A DNA stretch of 64,000 nt from JABDQZ01 sp050049775 (GCA_050049775.1 JASFVP010000005.1:1-64000); one strand, 5' to 3'. Positions 42,597-51,761 are shown, counted from the first letter of the stretch. Made by a program: numbers and translations. The notes: generated by a model from the letters alone, not told the origin.

Positions 42597-43115
42597 ATGA
42601 AAAGGCTACTAATCTTATTTGTCATGCTTTTGGCTTCAAATCAATCATTCTCTGCGGTAATCAGTGACGCTGGTGTAGCACTACCAGCTAATGAAATGGT
42701 CTATGTTGATTTTATGATGACAACAACATCGGATCTTTTGATTGAGGCATCAATTGATAATCCGACAGGTGATGCAAACGCTGATTATATTAATTATTTA
42801 TTATTTGAAGATAACTTAGGTTCTCTCGGAGATTTGGTAACTGGATTACAAGGGACGGCCTCTGATCTATTTGGAAGTCTCACTGACTCAATCATTGATT
42901 TGGCTGCTGGGGCCTATACTATAGTTTTTGGCGCTAATTACTTGGAAGAGAGCGAAGCACGGAACGGGGTTGCATCTACACCGTCATTCAGTGGAGCTAG
43001 TATCGATTACTCACTATCATCTGATGGTATTTCAGGCGTACCTGTCCCAGCTCCTCTAGCACTGCTTGGCTTAGGCTTGGCTGCAATTGGTTGGACAAGA
43101 CGTAAAGTTGCTTAA
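42597..43115 (+). CDS. PEP-CTERM-type exported protein
   Basis: The 172-residue product has a signal peptide (MKRLLILFVMLLASNQSFSA), a polar, acidic, low-Cys body and a C-terminal sorting tail: VPVPAPLALLGLGLAAIGWTRRK. That is a Pro-rich motif, a hydrophobic helix and basic end, as recognised by exosortase. Such proteins are cell-surface or biofilm-matrix components exported with exopolysaccharide genes. ATG 42597 follows AAGGAAAAAGGA. The body matches no family I know. Its AT content is higher than the neighbouring nor genes. Confidence 0.85.
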   Translation: MKRLLILFVMLLASNQSFSAVISDAGVALPANEMVYVDFMMTTTSDLLIEASIDNPTGDANADYINYLLFEDNLGSLGDLVTGLQGTASDLFGSLTDSIIDLAAGAYTIVFGANYLEESEARNGVASTPSFSGASIDYSLSSDGISGVPVPAPLALLGLGLAAIGWTRRKVA

Positions 43116-43141
43116 TTAACTCACTGGATTGAGTTTCAAAG

Positions 43142-43170
43142 AGCCTCACTTTCGAGTGGGGCTTTTTATT
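43142..43170 (+). terminator. Rho-independent terminator after the PEP-CTERM gene
   Basis: A 9-base-pair stem (AGCCTCACT with AGTGGGGCT) closed by a TTCG tetraloop is followed by TTTTATT. It stands 26 bases after the stop codon. Confidence 0.9.
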
Positions 43171-43288
43171 GTCTGAAGATCTTTCGGGGATTAATGGATG
43201 CACTGCATGACAGAGTAACATCCAATATTCCCAAAACGATTTGGCCACTAATCAGTGGCGCCCCATGTAACTGTACTTTTTGTGTTTT

Positions 43289-43702
43289 TTATACTTTCTC
43301 GCCCGATGACATCATGTCGATACCTTGATGATCATGACAGAAATCGACAATCAGCTGTTGTGAAGTCAGTCCGTGGTCAATCGCAATATTGATTGCTTCA
43401 ATTATTTTTCGATCATTTTCAAGCTGTTGCTGAAACAGTTTAACTTTGACCGTATCTACATGACTATCCCTGGGTGAAACCTGTCTGCTAGTAGCATCAG
43501 TGTCACCTCCATTTTTGTCCCGGCAATGGAATTGTTATTCTTGCAGTCTGCTAAAAGCATCAATAATTTCCCGCATCATTGACCCTAAGAGCAGCTCCAG
43601 CCAGTTCTGGATTGGTCCCCGGGCCGACACGGATTTTTTTCTGGTGTCGGGACGGCGGGTATCCTTGATGGCTGTTTTTGTCGACGAGTTGATCGGGATC
43701 AT
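43289..43702 (-). pseudogene. Small gene interrupted by an in-frame TAA
   Basis: On the minus strand, ATG 43702 opens 55 codons ending with TAA at 43537-43535. The same frame then continues for 81 more codons to a second TAA at 43291-43289. The second part has no start codon near its beginning but reads like protein (TVKVKLFQQQLENDRKIIEA, then IDHGLTSQQLIVDFCHDHQG). One base change from CAA or similar to TAA would explain this. The restored product of about 137 residues matches no family I know. The case rests on frame continuity only, so confidence is limited. Confidence 0.4.
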
Positions 43703-43853
43703 CCTGGTATCCGAATCCTTATGGTTATTAGTGGTTGCCAGAATTTCAGGTGGTCCTCATTTCGCGTTTTCCCGGACACGTCGCGATACATAATTTACGG
43801 GAACATTTTTACGAGAATGGCAGACAGAGTGAGAGTTGTTTCCGTCAAAATGC

Positions 43854-45047
43854 TTAATGAGAACTGTCCAGGACACTCTCGAGGTAGCTGGTTGACAAGA
43901 TTCCTTTACCCGATGAAGTTTGAAAAACAGTACAGTCCAAAATCATGTTTGTTTCGATCATCACAGGGCCGTTTTCAGTCACTGCAATATCATGCCCCAG
44001 TACAACAAAATCATTCAGGTTCCGGTGGAAATTCAAACCTGTTTCAATCATTTCCTGGAAAAATGGAAACTGCATCCCTGTGAAAACATTGCCATTGACA
44101 TCTGAATCAACCGATAAAGGCAATATTGGATTTTTGCCGCAATATACCTGGGACCCTTTCCCTAATTTTCCTGAGTTTAAGTCAATATCGATTACCGTTC
44201 TGTTTTGTCCATGATTGTCGGAAATTTTTCCTGATTCATTGATCTTGAATGTTGCGGTTACAGGTAAAAAATCGTCTTTCAATTTTACAGTCCACAGCCT
44301 TACGGTAAAAAGTGCATCAGATCCAAAACGCAATAGTGCAGAATGGTTCTTGATTACTTCCTGCAAGACGATTCGGTCACCCCATATTAAAGGGGTATTC
44401 TCCAGGTAATTTAAAACTTCTTGCCTTGCTAGTGATTTGTGGTTTGACTTATTGTCTTTAATATCCCATCGATCATTTCCTGCGCGCAATATTATTGCCT
44501 GACCCTTGCCTAAATAGCCATCAATCGGTTTTAAAAAAATACTTTCTTTTTCATCCAGCAAGAGATTGATCTTTTTTAAATTTTCATCAAAAAACAATTC
44601 ATCCGGCTTGTACGTCAGATAGATTTTTGGTGTTGCTATGCCATTTGTATTACAGAAATCAGCAAACTTTGCTTTGTCTGAAACAATCTCTATATTTTTC
44701 GGTAAAGGCACATTTTCCGATAAATAGGTATTCAGATTTACAACTTGCCTCCTCGATAAAAATTCATTCAGTTCCTTAACTCGAAGCGAGGTTCGGAAAC
44801 AAAATCCCTGACTGTAATACGCGGTTGGCTCCATGCGCAAAAGAATGACAATCTTAAGCCTTTCCAGCACTTGCTGTGTGTAGGATTTACCATTGGTCTT
44901 TTTTATAGCAGAGAAAAAATCAGAGCGGATAAAAAAACACTCAACTATCGACCGAAGCGGGAATACAAATGATCCTATGGTTTTGTATATTCCCCTGCGC
45001 TCAACTTTTGCAAGCAGACTACGTGGCAAGGTTCTTCTTTCAAGCAT
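43854..45047 (-). CDS. ATP-grasp protein of the sugar-transfer-associated type
   Basis: The 397-residue product has an ATP-grasp core: the middle region LDEKESIFLKPIDGYLGKGQAI resembles the K-x-G-x-G ATP-binding loop, and GHDIAVTENGPVMIETN supplies the D-x-N/E-x-N metal-binding end. Related proteins (ATPgrasp_ST group) are encoded near polysaccharide and exosortase-linked loci and may ligate an amino acid or similar group to a sugar or lipid carrier. Substrate unknown. It lies alone, low in GC, close to the PEP-CTERM gene. Confidence 0.75.
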   Translation of the reverse strand: MLERRTLPRSLLAKVERRGIYKTIGSFVFPLRSIVECFFIRSDFFSAIKKTNGKSYTQQVLERLKIVILLRMEPTAYYSQGFCFRTSLRVKELNEFLSRRQVVNLNTYLSENVPLPKNIEIVSDKAKFADFCNTNGIATPKIYLTYKPDELFFDENLKKINLLLDEKESIFLKPIDGYLGKGQAIILRAGNDRWDIKDNKSNHKSLARQEVLNYLENTPLIWGDRIVLQEVIKNHSALLRFGSDALFTVRLWTVKLKDDFLPVTATFKINESGKISDNHGQNRTVIDIDLNSGKLGKGSQVYCGKNPILPLSVDSDVNGNVFTGMQFPFFQEMIETGLNFHRNLNDFVVLGHDIAVTENGPVMIETNMILDCTVFQTSSGKGILSTSYLESVLDSSH

Positions 45048-45173
45048 TGTATCGCCTCATTTGATATCGTATCCCGGTCCTTAAAGTACAGCTCGTGATG
45101 AAATGACTGACAGGTATTCCATGCTTATTATTGCAGTTATTTTGGTCGGCATCCCGAAACAGTCTGGTTATTA

Positions 45174-47708
45174 ATGCACAAAACGAATTTCAATCCTCAT
45201 GTTCTTCCTGATCTGCCCATCAAGGCGTGTCTGGAAGATTTGTACTCGGCATTACGTCACGGCCATGTGACACTGAGTGCAACACCGGGCTCGGGCAAGA
45301 CCACCGTTGTGCCCATTGCCTTACTGGATCAACCCTGGCTGGAAGGTAAGAAGATCATCGTGCTGGAGCCGCGTCGTCCGGCGGCGCGCATGGCGGCGCA
45401 TCGCATGGCATTTCTGCTCGGTGAAAAAGTTGGGCAAACCATCGGTTACCAGGTGCGCTTTGACCGGCAGATTTCCCGGCAAACCCGTATCGAGGTATTG
45501 ACGGAGGGGCTGTTGCTTAGGCGCTTGCAGTCCGATCCGGAACTGGCCGATGTCGGCCTAGTCATCTTTGACGAGTTCCACGAACGCAATCTGGTGGCCG
45601 ACTTGTCGCTGGCCCTGTGCCTGGATATCTGCCGCGGGCTGCGTGATGACCTGCGTCTGCTGGTGATGTCGGCTTCGCTGGATGAGCAGGCGGTCAATCA
45701 ATTACTGGGTGCGCAGCAGATCACTGCCGGTGGTCAGTTGCATCCGGTGACGATTCATTACGCGAAACAGGATGCGGCATTGAATCAGGTGGTCGACGAT
45801 TGCCTGCCCTTGATCGAACAGGCGCTGCAAACTGTCGCGGCGGATGTACTCGTTTTCCTGCCCGGGCGTGGCGAGATCACTCGCTTGCAGGCACTGGCCG
45901 AAGAACGCTGGGGCAATGACTGTGAAGTGCTGACGCTGTATGGCGAACTGAGTACGGAACAGCAGGACAGGGTGTTAAGGCCGGCATCGCGTGGCAAACG
46001 TCGCCTGATTTTGAGCACCGACATTGCCGAGACCAGTCTGACGATTGAAGGCATCGAAGCGGTAGTCGATGGAGGCCGGGCGCGCAAACCGGTGTTCCAG
46101 CCCAACAGCGGCCTGACCCGGCTGGAGACACGCTGGATATCCAAAGCCTCGGCATTGCAGCGTGCCGGTCGTGCCGGCCGTCTCGGCCCCGGTCATTGTT
46201 TTCGTGCCTGGACCGCAGCACGCCAGCAGCGACTGGAAGACTGGATTCGACCGGAAATTCTCGATGCCGACCTGGCGCCACTGGCGCTGGAACTGGCCGC
46301 CTGGGGCGTGACCGAACCCGAAGAGATGCTGTGGCTGGATGCACCGCCCAAAGCACACTGGCAACAGGCGGTGGAGTTGCTGCAACAATTGCAGGCGGTC
46401 AATGAACAGGGGCATATCACAGCACTGGGCAAGCGTATGTCCAGCTTGCCGGTGCACCCGCGCCTGGCGCATATGCTGTCTGCGGCGACAGGGCAGGTGG
46501 ATCAACAACTGGCGGCTGACATCGCCGCCTTGCTGTCGGATCGCGATCCGTTGTTACGACGATCAGGTGAAGCGCTGCCGGCTGATATTCGTTTGCGCCT
46601 GGATGCTCTGGCTGACTGGCGCCAGGGCCGCAGCGTAAGCGCCTGTGATAAAGGCCGGCTGAAACAGCTTGATCGTCTCTCCAGCCAGTTCATGAAAATG
46701 TTACCCAAGGCTGGTAAAAGCACTGACAGCCGTTTCAGCGTGGGCAGTTGCCTGGCCATTGCCTATCCGGATCGCATCGCCAAACGCCGCAGCAACAGCG
46801 AGGCCTATTTGATGCGCAACGGACGAGGGGTGAGCCTGCCGCCGGCCGACAGCCTGTCCAACGCCGAGTTTCTTGCCATCGCCAATCTCGACGCCGGCCA
46901 GCGCGATGGCAAGGTCTGGCTGGCGGCCAGCATCAGCCTGGCGGATATCGAGGGGCTGTTTGCCGAACAGATTGTGCAGCAACGTCAGGTTCGCTGGGAT
47001 AACCAGCGTCAGGCAGTTGTTGCCAGGGAGAGGCAGACCCTGGGAGAGATTGTCCTCATCGAACAACAGGCTGCCTTGCAAACCGATGACCCGGTTGCCG
47101 AGCTGTTGCTGGAGCAGATCAAGAAACAGAGCCTGTCCCTGTTTGGAGAACAGAAGAAATTTGATTTACTGCGTGCCCGTGTACAAGCCATGCATCGGCT
47201 GGAGCCTGATGCTGACTGGCCGGACGTATCGGAAGTCGCTCTGCTGGACCAACTTGACCAGTGGCTGTCACCCTGGCTGGATAGGGTGGATTCACTCAAG
47301 CAACTCAAACAGGTCGATTTGCTGGCTGCGCTTACTGCCTGGCTTGGCTGGGACAAGCAACAGAGGCTGGATAAGATGTTGCCAGAATCCTTTGCGACAC
47401 CGGCCGGCACGCGTCGTCCGATCACTTATGATTTGAACGAAGCGCCAGTGCTGAAAGCACCGTTGCAGGAACTGCTGGGCCTGTCCGAATCACCACGCGT
47501 GGCCAATGGTCGGTTGCCGCTGGTCATTCATTTGTTATCACCGGCCGGCCGGCCGCTGCAGGTGACACAGGACCTCGCCACTTTCTGGGCGGGGGCCTAC
47601 CAGGAGGTGAAAAAGGAAATGCGCGGCCGCTACCCAAAACACTATTGGCCGGACGATCCGGCTTCAGCCAGTGCGACACGCTTTACCAAACGGCGTATGT
47701 CAGAATGA
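45174..47708 (+). CDS. hrpB: HrpB, DEAH/DExH-box ATP-dependent helicase
   Basis: The 844-residue protein has the HrpB layout: motif I ATPGSGKTT (39-44), motif II DEFH (133-136), motif III MSAS, helicase C-terminal motifs (LILSTDIAETSLTIEGIEAVVDGG; QRAGRAGRLGPGHCFR), then the HrpB-specific C-terminal domain. It is a conserved single-copy gene in many gammaproteobacteria; its RNA target is not well defined. It is GC-rich like the core, in contrast to both neighbours. Confidence 0.96.
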   Translation: MHKTNFNPHVLPDLPIKACLEDLYSALRHGHVTLSATPGSGKTTVVPIALLDQPWLEGKKIIVLEPRRPAARMAAHRMAFLLGEKVGQTIGYQVRFDRQISRQTRIEVLTEGLLLRRLQSDPELADVGLVIFDEFHERNLVADLSLALCLDICRGLRDDLRLLVMSASLDEQAVNQLLGAQQITAGGQLHPVTIHYAKQDAALNQVVDDCLPLIEQALQTVAADVLVFLPGRGEITRLQALAEERWGNDCEVLTLYGELSTEQQDRVLRPASRGKRRLILSTDIAETSLTIEGIEAVVDGGRARKPVFQPNSGLTRLETRWISKASALQRAGRAGRLGPGHCFRAWTAARQQRLEDWIRPEILDADLAPLALELAAWGVTEPEEMLWLDAPPKAHWQQAVELLQQLQAVNEQGHITALGKRMSSLPVHPRLAHMLSAATGQVDQQLAADIAALLSDRDPLLRRSGEALPADIRLRLDALADWRQGRSVSACDKGRLKQLDRLSSQFMKMLPKAGKSTDSRFSVGSCLAIAYPDRIAKRRSNSEAYLMRNGRGVSLPPADSLSNAEFLAIANLDAGQRDGKVWLAASISLADIEGLFAEQIVQQRQVRWDNQRQAVVARERQTLGEIVLIEQQAALQTDDPVAELLLEQIKKQSLSLFGEQKKFDLLRARVQAMHRLEPDADWPDVSEVALLDQLDQWLSPWLDRVDSLKQLKQVDLLAALTAWLGWDKQQRLDKMLPESFATPAGTRRPITYDLNEAPVLKAPLQELLGLSESPRVANGRLPLVIHLLSPAGRPLQVTQDLATFWAGAYQEVKKEMRGRYPKHYWPDDPASASATRFTKRRMSE

Positions 47709-47764
47709 CATAAGCACTTTGTTGTCGAAGACAATGTCAGCGCGGACTACAAAGCGCCAGGTGC

Positions 47765-48073
47765 TTAAGAGTCCTGTTGCCAGCCGTAAGTTGATAATGA
47801 CAGCTTGTTCCCAACAAACACCATGCCCTCAGCTTCGAGCAATCTGCGCTGTCTGTTGAATGCGTCGCTTCCTTGCGGAAATGAGATTTTTCCCTGCGCA
47901 TTGATAACCCGGTGCCAGGGTAACTTGCTGCCTTTGGGCAATTGCTTGAGAACGCTTCCGACATAATGCGCATGATTGGGAAACCCAGCCAGCCTGGCGA
48001 CCTGACCGTAGGTAGCGACTTTGCCTTTGGGTATGGAAGCAACAATCTGCCAGATGATTTCGTTTGGTTTCAC
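47765..48073 (-). CDS. atl: Alkyltransferase-like protein (ATL), MGMT family without catalytic Cys
   Basis: The 102-residue protein is the DNA-binding half of O6-alkylguanine-DNA alkyltransferase. The reactive motif PCHRV reads PWHRV (Trp53), so it cannot accept an alkyl group. ATL proteins instead bind O6-alkylguanine and direct the lesion to nucleotide excision repair. Other conserved parts are KVATYGQVARLAG and GKISFPQG. Length is typical for ATL. Confidence 0.93.
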   Translation of the reverse strand: MKPNEIIWQIVASIPKGKVATYGQVARLAGFPNHAHYVGSVLKQLPKGSKLPWHRVINAQGKISFPQGSDAFNRQRRLLEAEGMVFVGNKLSLSTYGWQQDS

Positions 48074-48165
48074 GTTATTAAACTTTCAAACGCAGTAATT
48101 TATACCGCTGTCTTTGGATAATGTTCAGAAAATAAAAAGAACCATCGTTATTGATTATTATGGCT

Positions 48166-48624
48166 TTAGAAAAAATTGTTTTTATTTCCAGAAAATGCTG
48201 GGACGCCGAAGTTTTCAAATTGCTGAGCTAATCTGATTTTGTCATCCGTTTTATACATGCCCCTGGAACAGAGATTCACTGGCCTTAATTTCCCTTTGTA
48301 ATGGGTGCCTGGTTTGTAGGCAACAAAGTCGTAACGCCCCCATCTTTTTGGATACTCATATGATACCAATTCGGATAAAGGTTGTATTTTATGATGGAAA
48401 ATATACTCAATAATAATTTCCTTTTCTGTAAGAATTATTCTTCTTGGCTCGAGTAAAACACTAAGAAGTAAAGCAAATGGAACAGCCCATAAAATAAAAT
48501 GAAATGTTTTTGAGTGGATTGATATGTCTTCCCCCTGAATGAGTGAAGCTAATAATGTTAAACCTCCCAAAAGTAAACCGAGAATTATTATTCTTGGGTA
48601 GCTTCTGATAATGATGGTTTGCAT
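48166..48624 (-). CDS. Small membrane protein with PH-like tail, unknown function
   Basis: The 152-residue product has two N-terminal membrane helices (about residues 11-28 and 40-58) and a C-terminal part with short beta strands (RRIILTEKEIIIEYIFHHKIQPLSEL) like bacterial PH-type membrane proteins. I do not recognise the exact family. AT-rich, 26 bases from the next gene upstream in the same direction. Confidence 0.55.
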   Translation of the reverse strand: MQTIIIRSYPRIIILGLLLGGLTLLASLIQGEDISIHSKTFHFILWAVPFALLLSVLLEPRRIILTEKEIIIEYIFHHKIQPLSELVSYEYPKRWGRYDFVAYKPGTHYKGKLRPVNLCSRGMYKTDDKIRLAQQFENFGVPAFSGNKNNFF

Positions 48625-48650
48625 ATCTTCCTTCAGAAAATTCCTTTTGA

Positions 48651-49298
48651 CTAATCCAGGGTCGGATCATCGAGAGCATAGGGGATGCCTAAGGTTTCTG
48701 TGGAAAAAAGCCTGAATTGAACAGGCACGTCTTTTACAAATGGATACTTCTTCCTGAAGCCATCGATATAGCTTTCAAACTCCGAGCGACCATCTATGTA
48801 GTAGCGCCACAGGAATGGCTCTGCCCCACAATCAAGGCCGAAATGGCCGACATAAACGATTTCACCCGGCTTGACTGTATATGTGCCTCCAACAGGCTTG
48901 CCTGCTTCAATCAGGTTCTCTTTCGTTCCTTTCATATGCATGATATCTGTTGTCGAGCGTGCAACTTTTACATCAAAGGCAGTTAATATGTATTCGCCCG
49001 GTTGCACAACATATGCGTAAGGAAGGAATTTGTTGTCAACAAACAACCTGGAAGGGGTTTCTAATTCCAGGGTAACTTGTTCTGGCTCATCGATTGGAGA
49101 TTTTGTGAACGTGAGTGCTTGAAGCTGTGCATTTTCATACTGGCCACATTTCCATGTGCGCCCCCAGTTGATTTGAATGATGATGACGCCAAGCTCTTTT
49201 TTATAGGTATCTTCGTCGAGGTCAACAGGGTCAGCGGCAACGACGAGCGAAGGCAAAATAAAAACAAATACAACTAGAAACTGAACAATATTTTTCAT
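48651..49298 (-). CDS. Exported protein of unknown function
   Basis: The 215-residue product has a clear signal peptide (MKNIVQFLVVFVFILPSLVVAA). The mature part is beta-rich (LPYAYVVQPGEYILTAFDVKVARS; GTYTVKPGEIVYVGHFGLDC), with two cysteines. The pattern of a strand-rich domain with PGEYIL and PGEIVYVG resembles periplasmic DUF2846-like domains, but I cannot assign it. It precedes the small PH-like membrane gene, possibly as an operon. Confidence 0.65.
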   Translation of the reverse strand: MKNIVQFLVVFVFILPSLVVAADPVDLDEDTYKKELGVIIIQINWGRTWKCGQYENAQLQALTFTKSPIDEPEQVTLELETPSRLFVDNKFLPYAYVVQPGEYILTAFDVKVARSTTDIMHMKGTKENLIEAGKPVGGTYTVKPGEIVYVGHFGLDCGAEPFLWRYYIDGRSEFESYIDGFRKKYPFVKDVPVQFRLFSTETLGIPYALDDPTLD

Positions 49299-49443
49299 TT
49301 ATTATTCCTCCAGTGAGGGCTAATGACTGACAGGTGCTCTTGATGTGGTTGCCTGGCACGTCCACATGGCGATATAGGGTATATTTATGCAATTGTACAA
49401 AACTTACCCCCTCCGTCCCCTTTTTTAGTTGTCGAGCCACTGC

Positions 49444-49770
49444 TTAGATGCCCCCACCATTCTTGGCTACCGCAGATATGATTAGCAAAACCACTGTAAA
49501 AACAAGAAGTATTTGTAACTTTGCTTTGGGATGTTTGCCATCTGGAAATCTTGGGTGATGAGGTCCGGAAGATGTGGTGTGGCGGTGTCCCCGCCTGATA
49601 GATCTGTACGACAAGATGAACATAAAGATGACAAAGATGAAGCCACCGAAATACTGCTTGAATAATATTTCTACAGAGGTATTTCCGTAGCCTGCTCCAT
49701 AGGCGAAATGAACAATAAACAAGATTGCCAAGCCGGTAATGAATGCGGTTTTCGATATATCAGTGGTCAT
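49444..49770 (-). CDS. Small membrane protein of unknown function
   Basis: The 108-residue product has three hydrophobic segments (AFITGLAILFIVHFAYGAG; YFGGFIFVIFMFILSY; KLQILLVFTVVLLIISAVA) with a basic, His-rich loop between the second and third (RRGHRHTTSSGPHHPR). No family is recognised. An attC-like element starts 21 bases upstream of its ATG. Confidence 0.5.
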   Translation of the reverse strand: MTTDISKTAFITGLAILFIVHFAYGAGYGNTSVEILFKQYFGGFIFVIFMFILSYRSIRRGHRHTTSSGPHHPRFPDGKHPKAKLQILLVFTVVLLIISAVAKNGGGI

Positions 49771-49791
49771 TATTTTTGTCTTGTTTCTAAC

Positions 49792-49868
49792 ATCTAACTT
49801 TGCCGTGCTGGTGCGCTAGGAGTGCGTCCGAACTGAGGATAGTGAGCGACATGATTTTCTTGTTAGAT
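49792..49868 (-). repeat. attC-like (integron cassette recombination) element
   Basis: A 77-base stretch has the two outer boxes of an attC site, read on the minus strand as ATCTAAC (RYYYAAC) at one end and GTTAGAT (GTTRRRY) at the other; they are perfect complements. The interior can fold back imperfectly: CGTG pairs with CATG and GTGCGCTA with TAGTGAGC, leaving an unpaired apex. The stop codon of the gene 49863-50375 lies in the first box, as in gene cassettes. No integron integrase is in the window. Confidence 0.5.
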
Positions 49869-50375
49869 AATTTTGAACCATTTGATTAAGAGATAAACAA
49901 CCGAACATGCTGACACAACGTAAAATAACCCCATTAAGAAATTAAAATTGTCTAATTTGTGGATAATGGAAATTTTCTGCTTGTTACTTTTTCTCAGTTT
50001 TGAATCATGCTTCACAACGGAAAACCAGAAATCATCTGTTTCATCATAATGATGATCTTCTTTTTCATTTGAGAAATATTTACCATCCCATAGCTTTAAT
50101 CTGGCTTGGAATTTTGGTGAAAGCTCCTGAAGAAATAAAACAAATTCCTGAGAAGGCATGTTAGTTATCAATTTACCATCAATATGAACTAGATAGTCCG
50201 CTCTATTTGGGCGCCAAATAGAAACATTTGGGATGTCCGGATGTGGATCAAAATATTTCGAGTCGGCAACGAACGCTTCCCATTCATTTTTTGTTATTTC
50301 TTTCAAAGTGGAGTCATTTTCTCTGATGAGAAAAAAGGGAATCTCCATTTCGCTGAGTTCGGTCTTTATTTCCAT
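49863..50375 (-). CDS. Hypothetical protein with C-terminal membrane helix, possible integron cassette gene
   Basis: The 170-residue product has a polar N-terminal domain (about residues 1-135, with WRPNRADYLVHIDGKLI and FVLFLQELSPKFQARLKLWDG) and one membrane helix near the C-terminus (LMGLFYVVSACSVVYLLIKW). No family is recognised. Its stop codon is embedded in an attC-like element, a hallmark of gene cassettes. Confidence 0.6.
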   Translation of the reverse strand: MEIKTELSEMEIPFFLIRENDSTLKEITKNEWEAFVADSKYFDPHPDIPNVSIWRPNRADYLVHIDGKLITNMPSQEFVLFLQELSPKFQARLKLWDGKYFSNEKEDHHYDETDDFWFSVVKHDSKLRKSNKQKISIIHKLDNFNFLMGLFYVVSACSVVYLLIKWFKII

Positions 50376-50555
50376 ATTTAAATGCTTAACATTTTTGCTT
50401 TATCGCTTGAGTAGTGGAGACACCCTGTTTGAATACCATGGGGCTTTATTCGTCTTTCTGGTCCAGCCCATCGGATAAAATCAACTTTTCTACAGAAGAA
50501 CTACTGTGACTACTATATTATATGTGCGTATTGATACATAAGGTATTTGCTCAAC

Positions 50556-51761
50556 ATGCAATTTGATATTCGCACGTTATTGGTGGCCGTCGCACTGGCG
50601 AGCGTATTTTGTGCGGCTGCAAGATTCCTGCTTTGGCGGATACATCCCGCCGTCCCCGGACTTGGCCACTGGGCATTGGCCAGTGTGGCCGGTACGCTGG
50701 CGCTCCTTATGATCTTCCTCTACGGAATCGAACACTGGCTGCCGGCATTGTCACTGGCACAGCTGTTTGTCGTTATCGGCCTGGTGCTGGCATGGGACGG
50801 CTTTCGGCGCTTTATTGGGCGACCCCCTGTCTCACGTCAGGCTTTGGCTCTACTGAGTGTCGTTGTGCTGATCTGGATCGCAGTGGCGACATTCCAACAT
50901 TCACTGCTGCTCCGGGCGCTGGGTAATGCCATCCTGGTTGCCGGCTTGTCCGCGCTGATTGCACGCGAGCTGCTTACCTCGGCCAAACCCATCCCGCCGG
51001 CGATGCGCGTCACGGGATGGATGTATGCATTCAATGCGGCGATTTTTCTGATACGTGTCGTCGCTGCTGATCACAATGCCACTCCGGTGTCTCCCTTGAA
51101 TCCGGATGGATTTGCGCCCGTTATGCTGCTCTGGTGGCTGTGTATGACAATCGCCGTTACCTTGGGGATGGTTCTGATGACGGCCGAACGCCTCCAGGTG
51201 GACCTTGATAAGCAGGCAAACCACGATCCGTTGACCGGCGCACTCAATCGCCGCTCCTTCCCAACTTTTGCCCAAAAGGCGATATCCCAATCCCGCCGCT
51301 GCGGCGGGCCGCTTTCACTATTGATGATGGATCTCGACAGGTTCAAACAAATTAATGACCAACTCGGCCATAACGGTGGTGATGAGTTGTTGTGCCGATT
51401 TGTGGATGTTGCTGGCCACGTACTGCGCAACGAAGATATTTTCTGCCGTTTTGGCGGTGAGGAATTCATCGCATTGTTACCCAATACCTCCGCACAACTG
51501 GCCCAGGTGGCGGCCGAAAGACTGCGTACCGCGTTTGCAGCAGAAGCACCGGAAACTATGAGAGATGTCTTGCCCTTCGACATCACCGTCAGCATCGGCA
51601 TTGCCGAACTCGGGCAGGATGATGATATCGAAAGCCTCCTTCACCGCGCTGATACCGCTCTCTACAAGGCCAAGCGCAGGGGGCGTAACTGTTGCGAAGT
51701 CGCGGAAGGCACTCTGGAAATCACTAATGATAGGTATTTAGGATATGTGGATGCAGAGTGA
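50556..51761 (+). CDS. Diguanylate cyclase with membrane sensor domain
   Basis: The 401-residue protein has about seven N-terminal membrane helices (to about residue 215) and a GGDEF domain beginning NHDPLTGALNRRSF. The active-site motif reads FGGEEF, which is catalytically competent, so the protein should make cyclic di-GMP. The RxxD inhibitory site is not obvious. ATG 50556 is preferred; a TTG nine bases earlier is possible. The signal sensed is unknown. Confidence 0.93.
   Translation: MQFDIRTLLVAVALASVFCAAARFLLWRIHPAVPGLGHWALASVAGTLALLMIFLYGIEHWLPALSLAQLFVVIGLVLAWDGFRRFIGRPPVSRQALALLSVVVLIWIAVATFQHSLLLRALGNAILVAGLSALIARELLTSAKPIPPAMRVTGWMYAFNAAIFLIRVVAADHNATPVSPLNPDGFAPVMLLWWLCMTIAVTLGMVLMTAERLQVDLDKQANHDPLTGALNRRSFPTFAQKAISQSRRCGGPLSLLMMDLDRFKQINDQLGHNGGDELLCRFVDVAGHVLRNEDIFCRFGGEEFIALLPNTSAQLAQVAAERLRTAFAAEAPETMRDVLPFDITVSIGIAELGQDDDIESLLHRADTALYKAKRRGRNCCEVAEGTLEITNDRYLGYVDAE

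Noticed and set aside
42997..43248. Minus-strand open frame of 83 codons overlapping the PEP-CTERM end and its terminator
   Set aside because: It runs through a perfect terminator hairpin and opposes a well-supported gene end.
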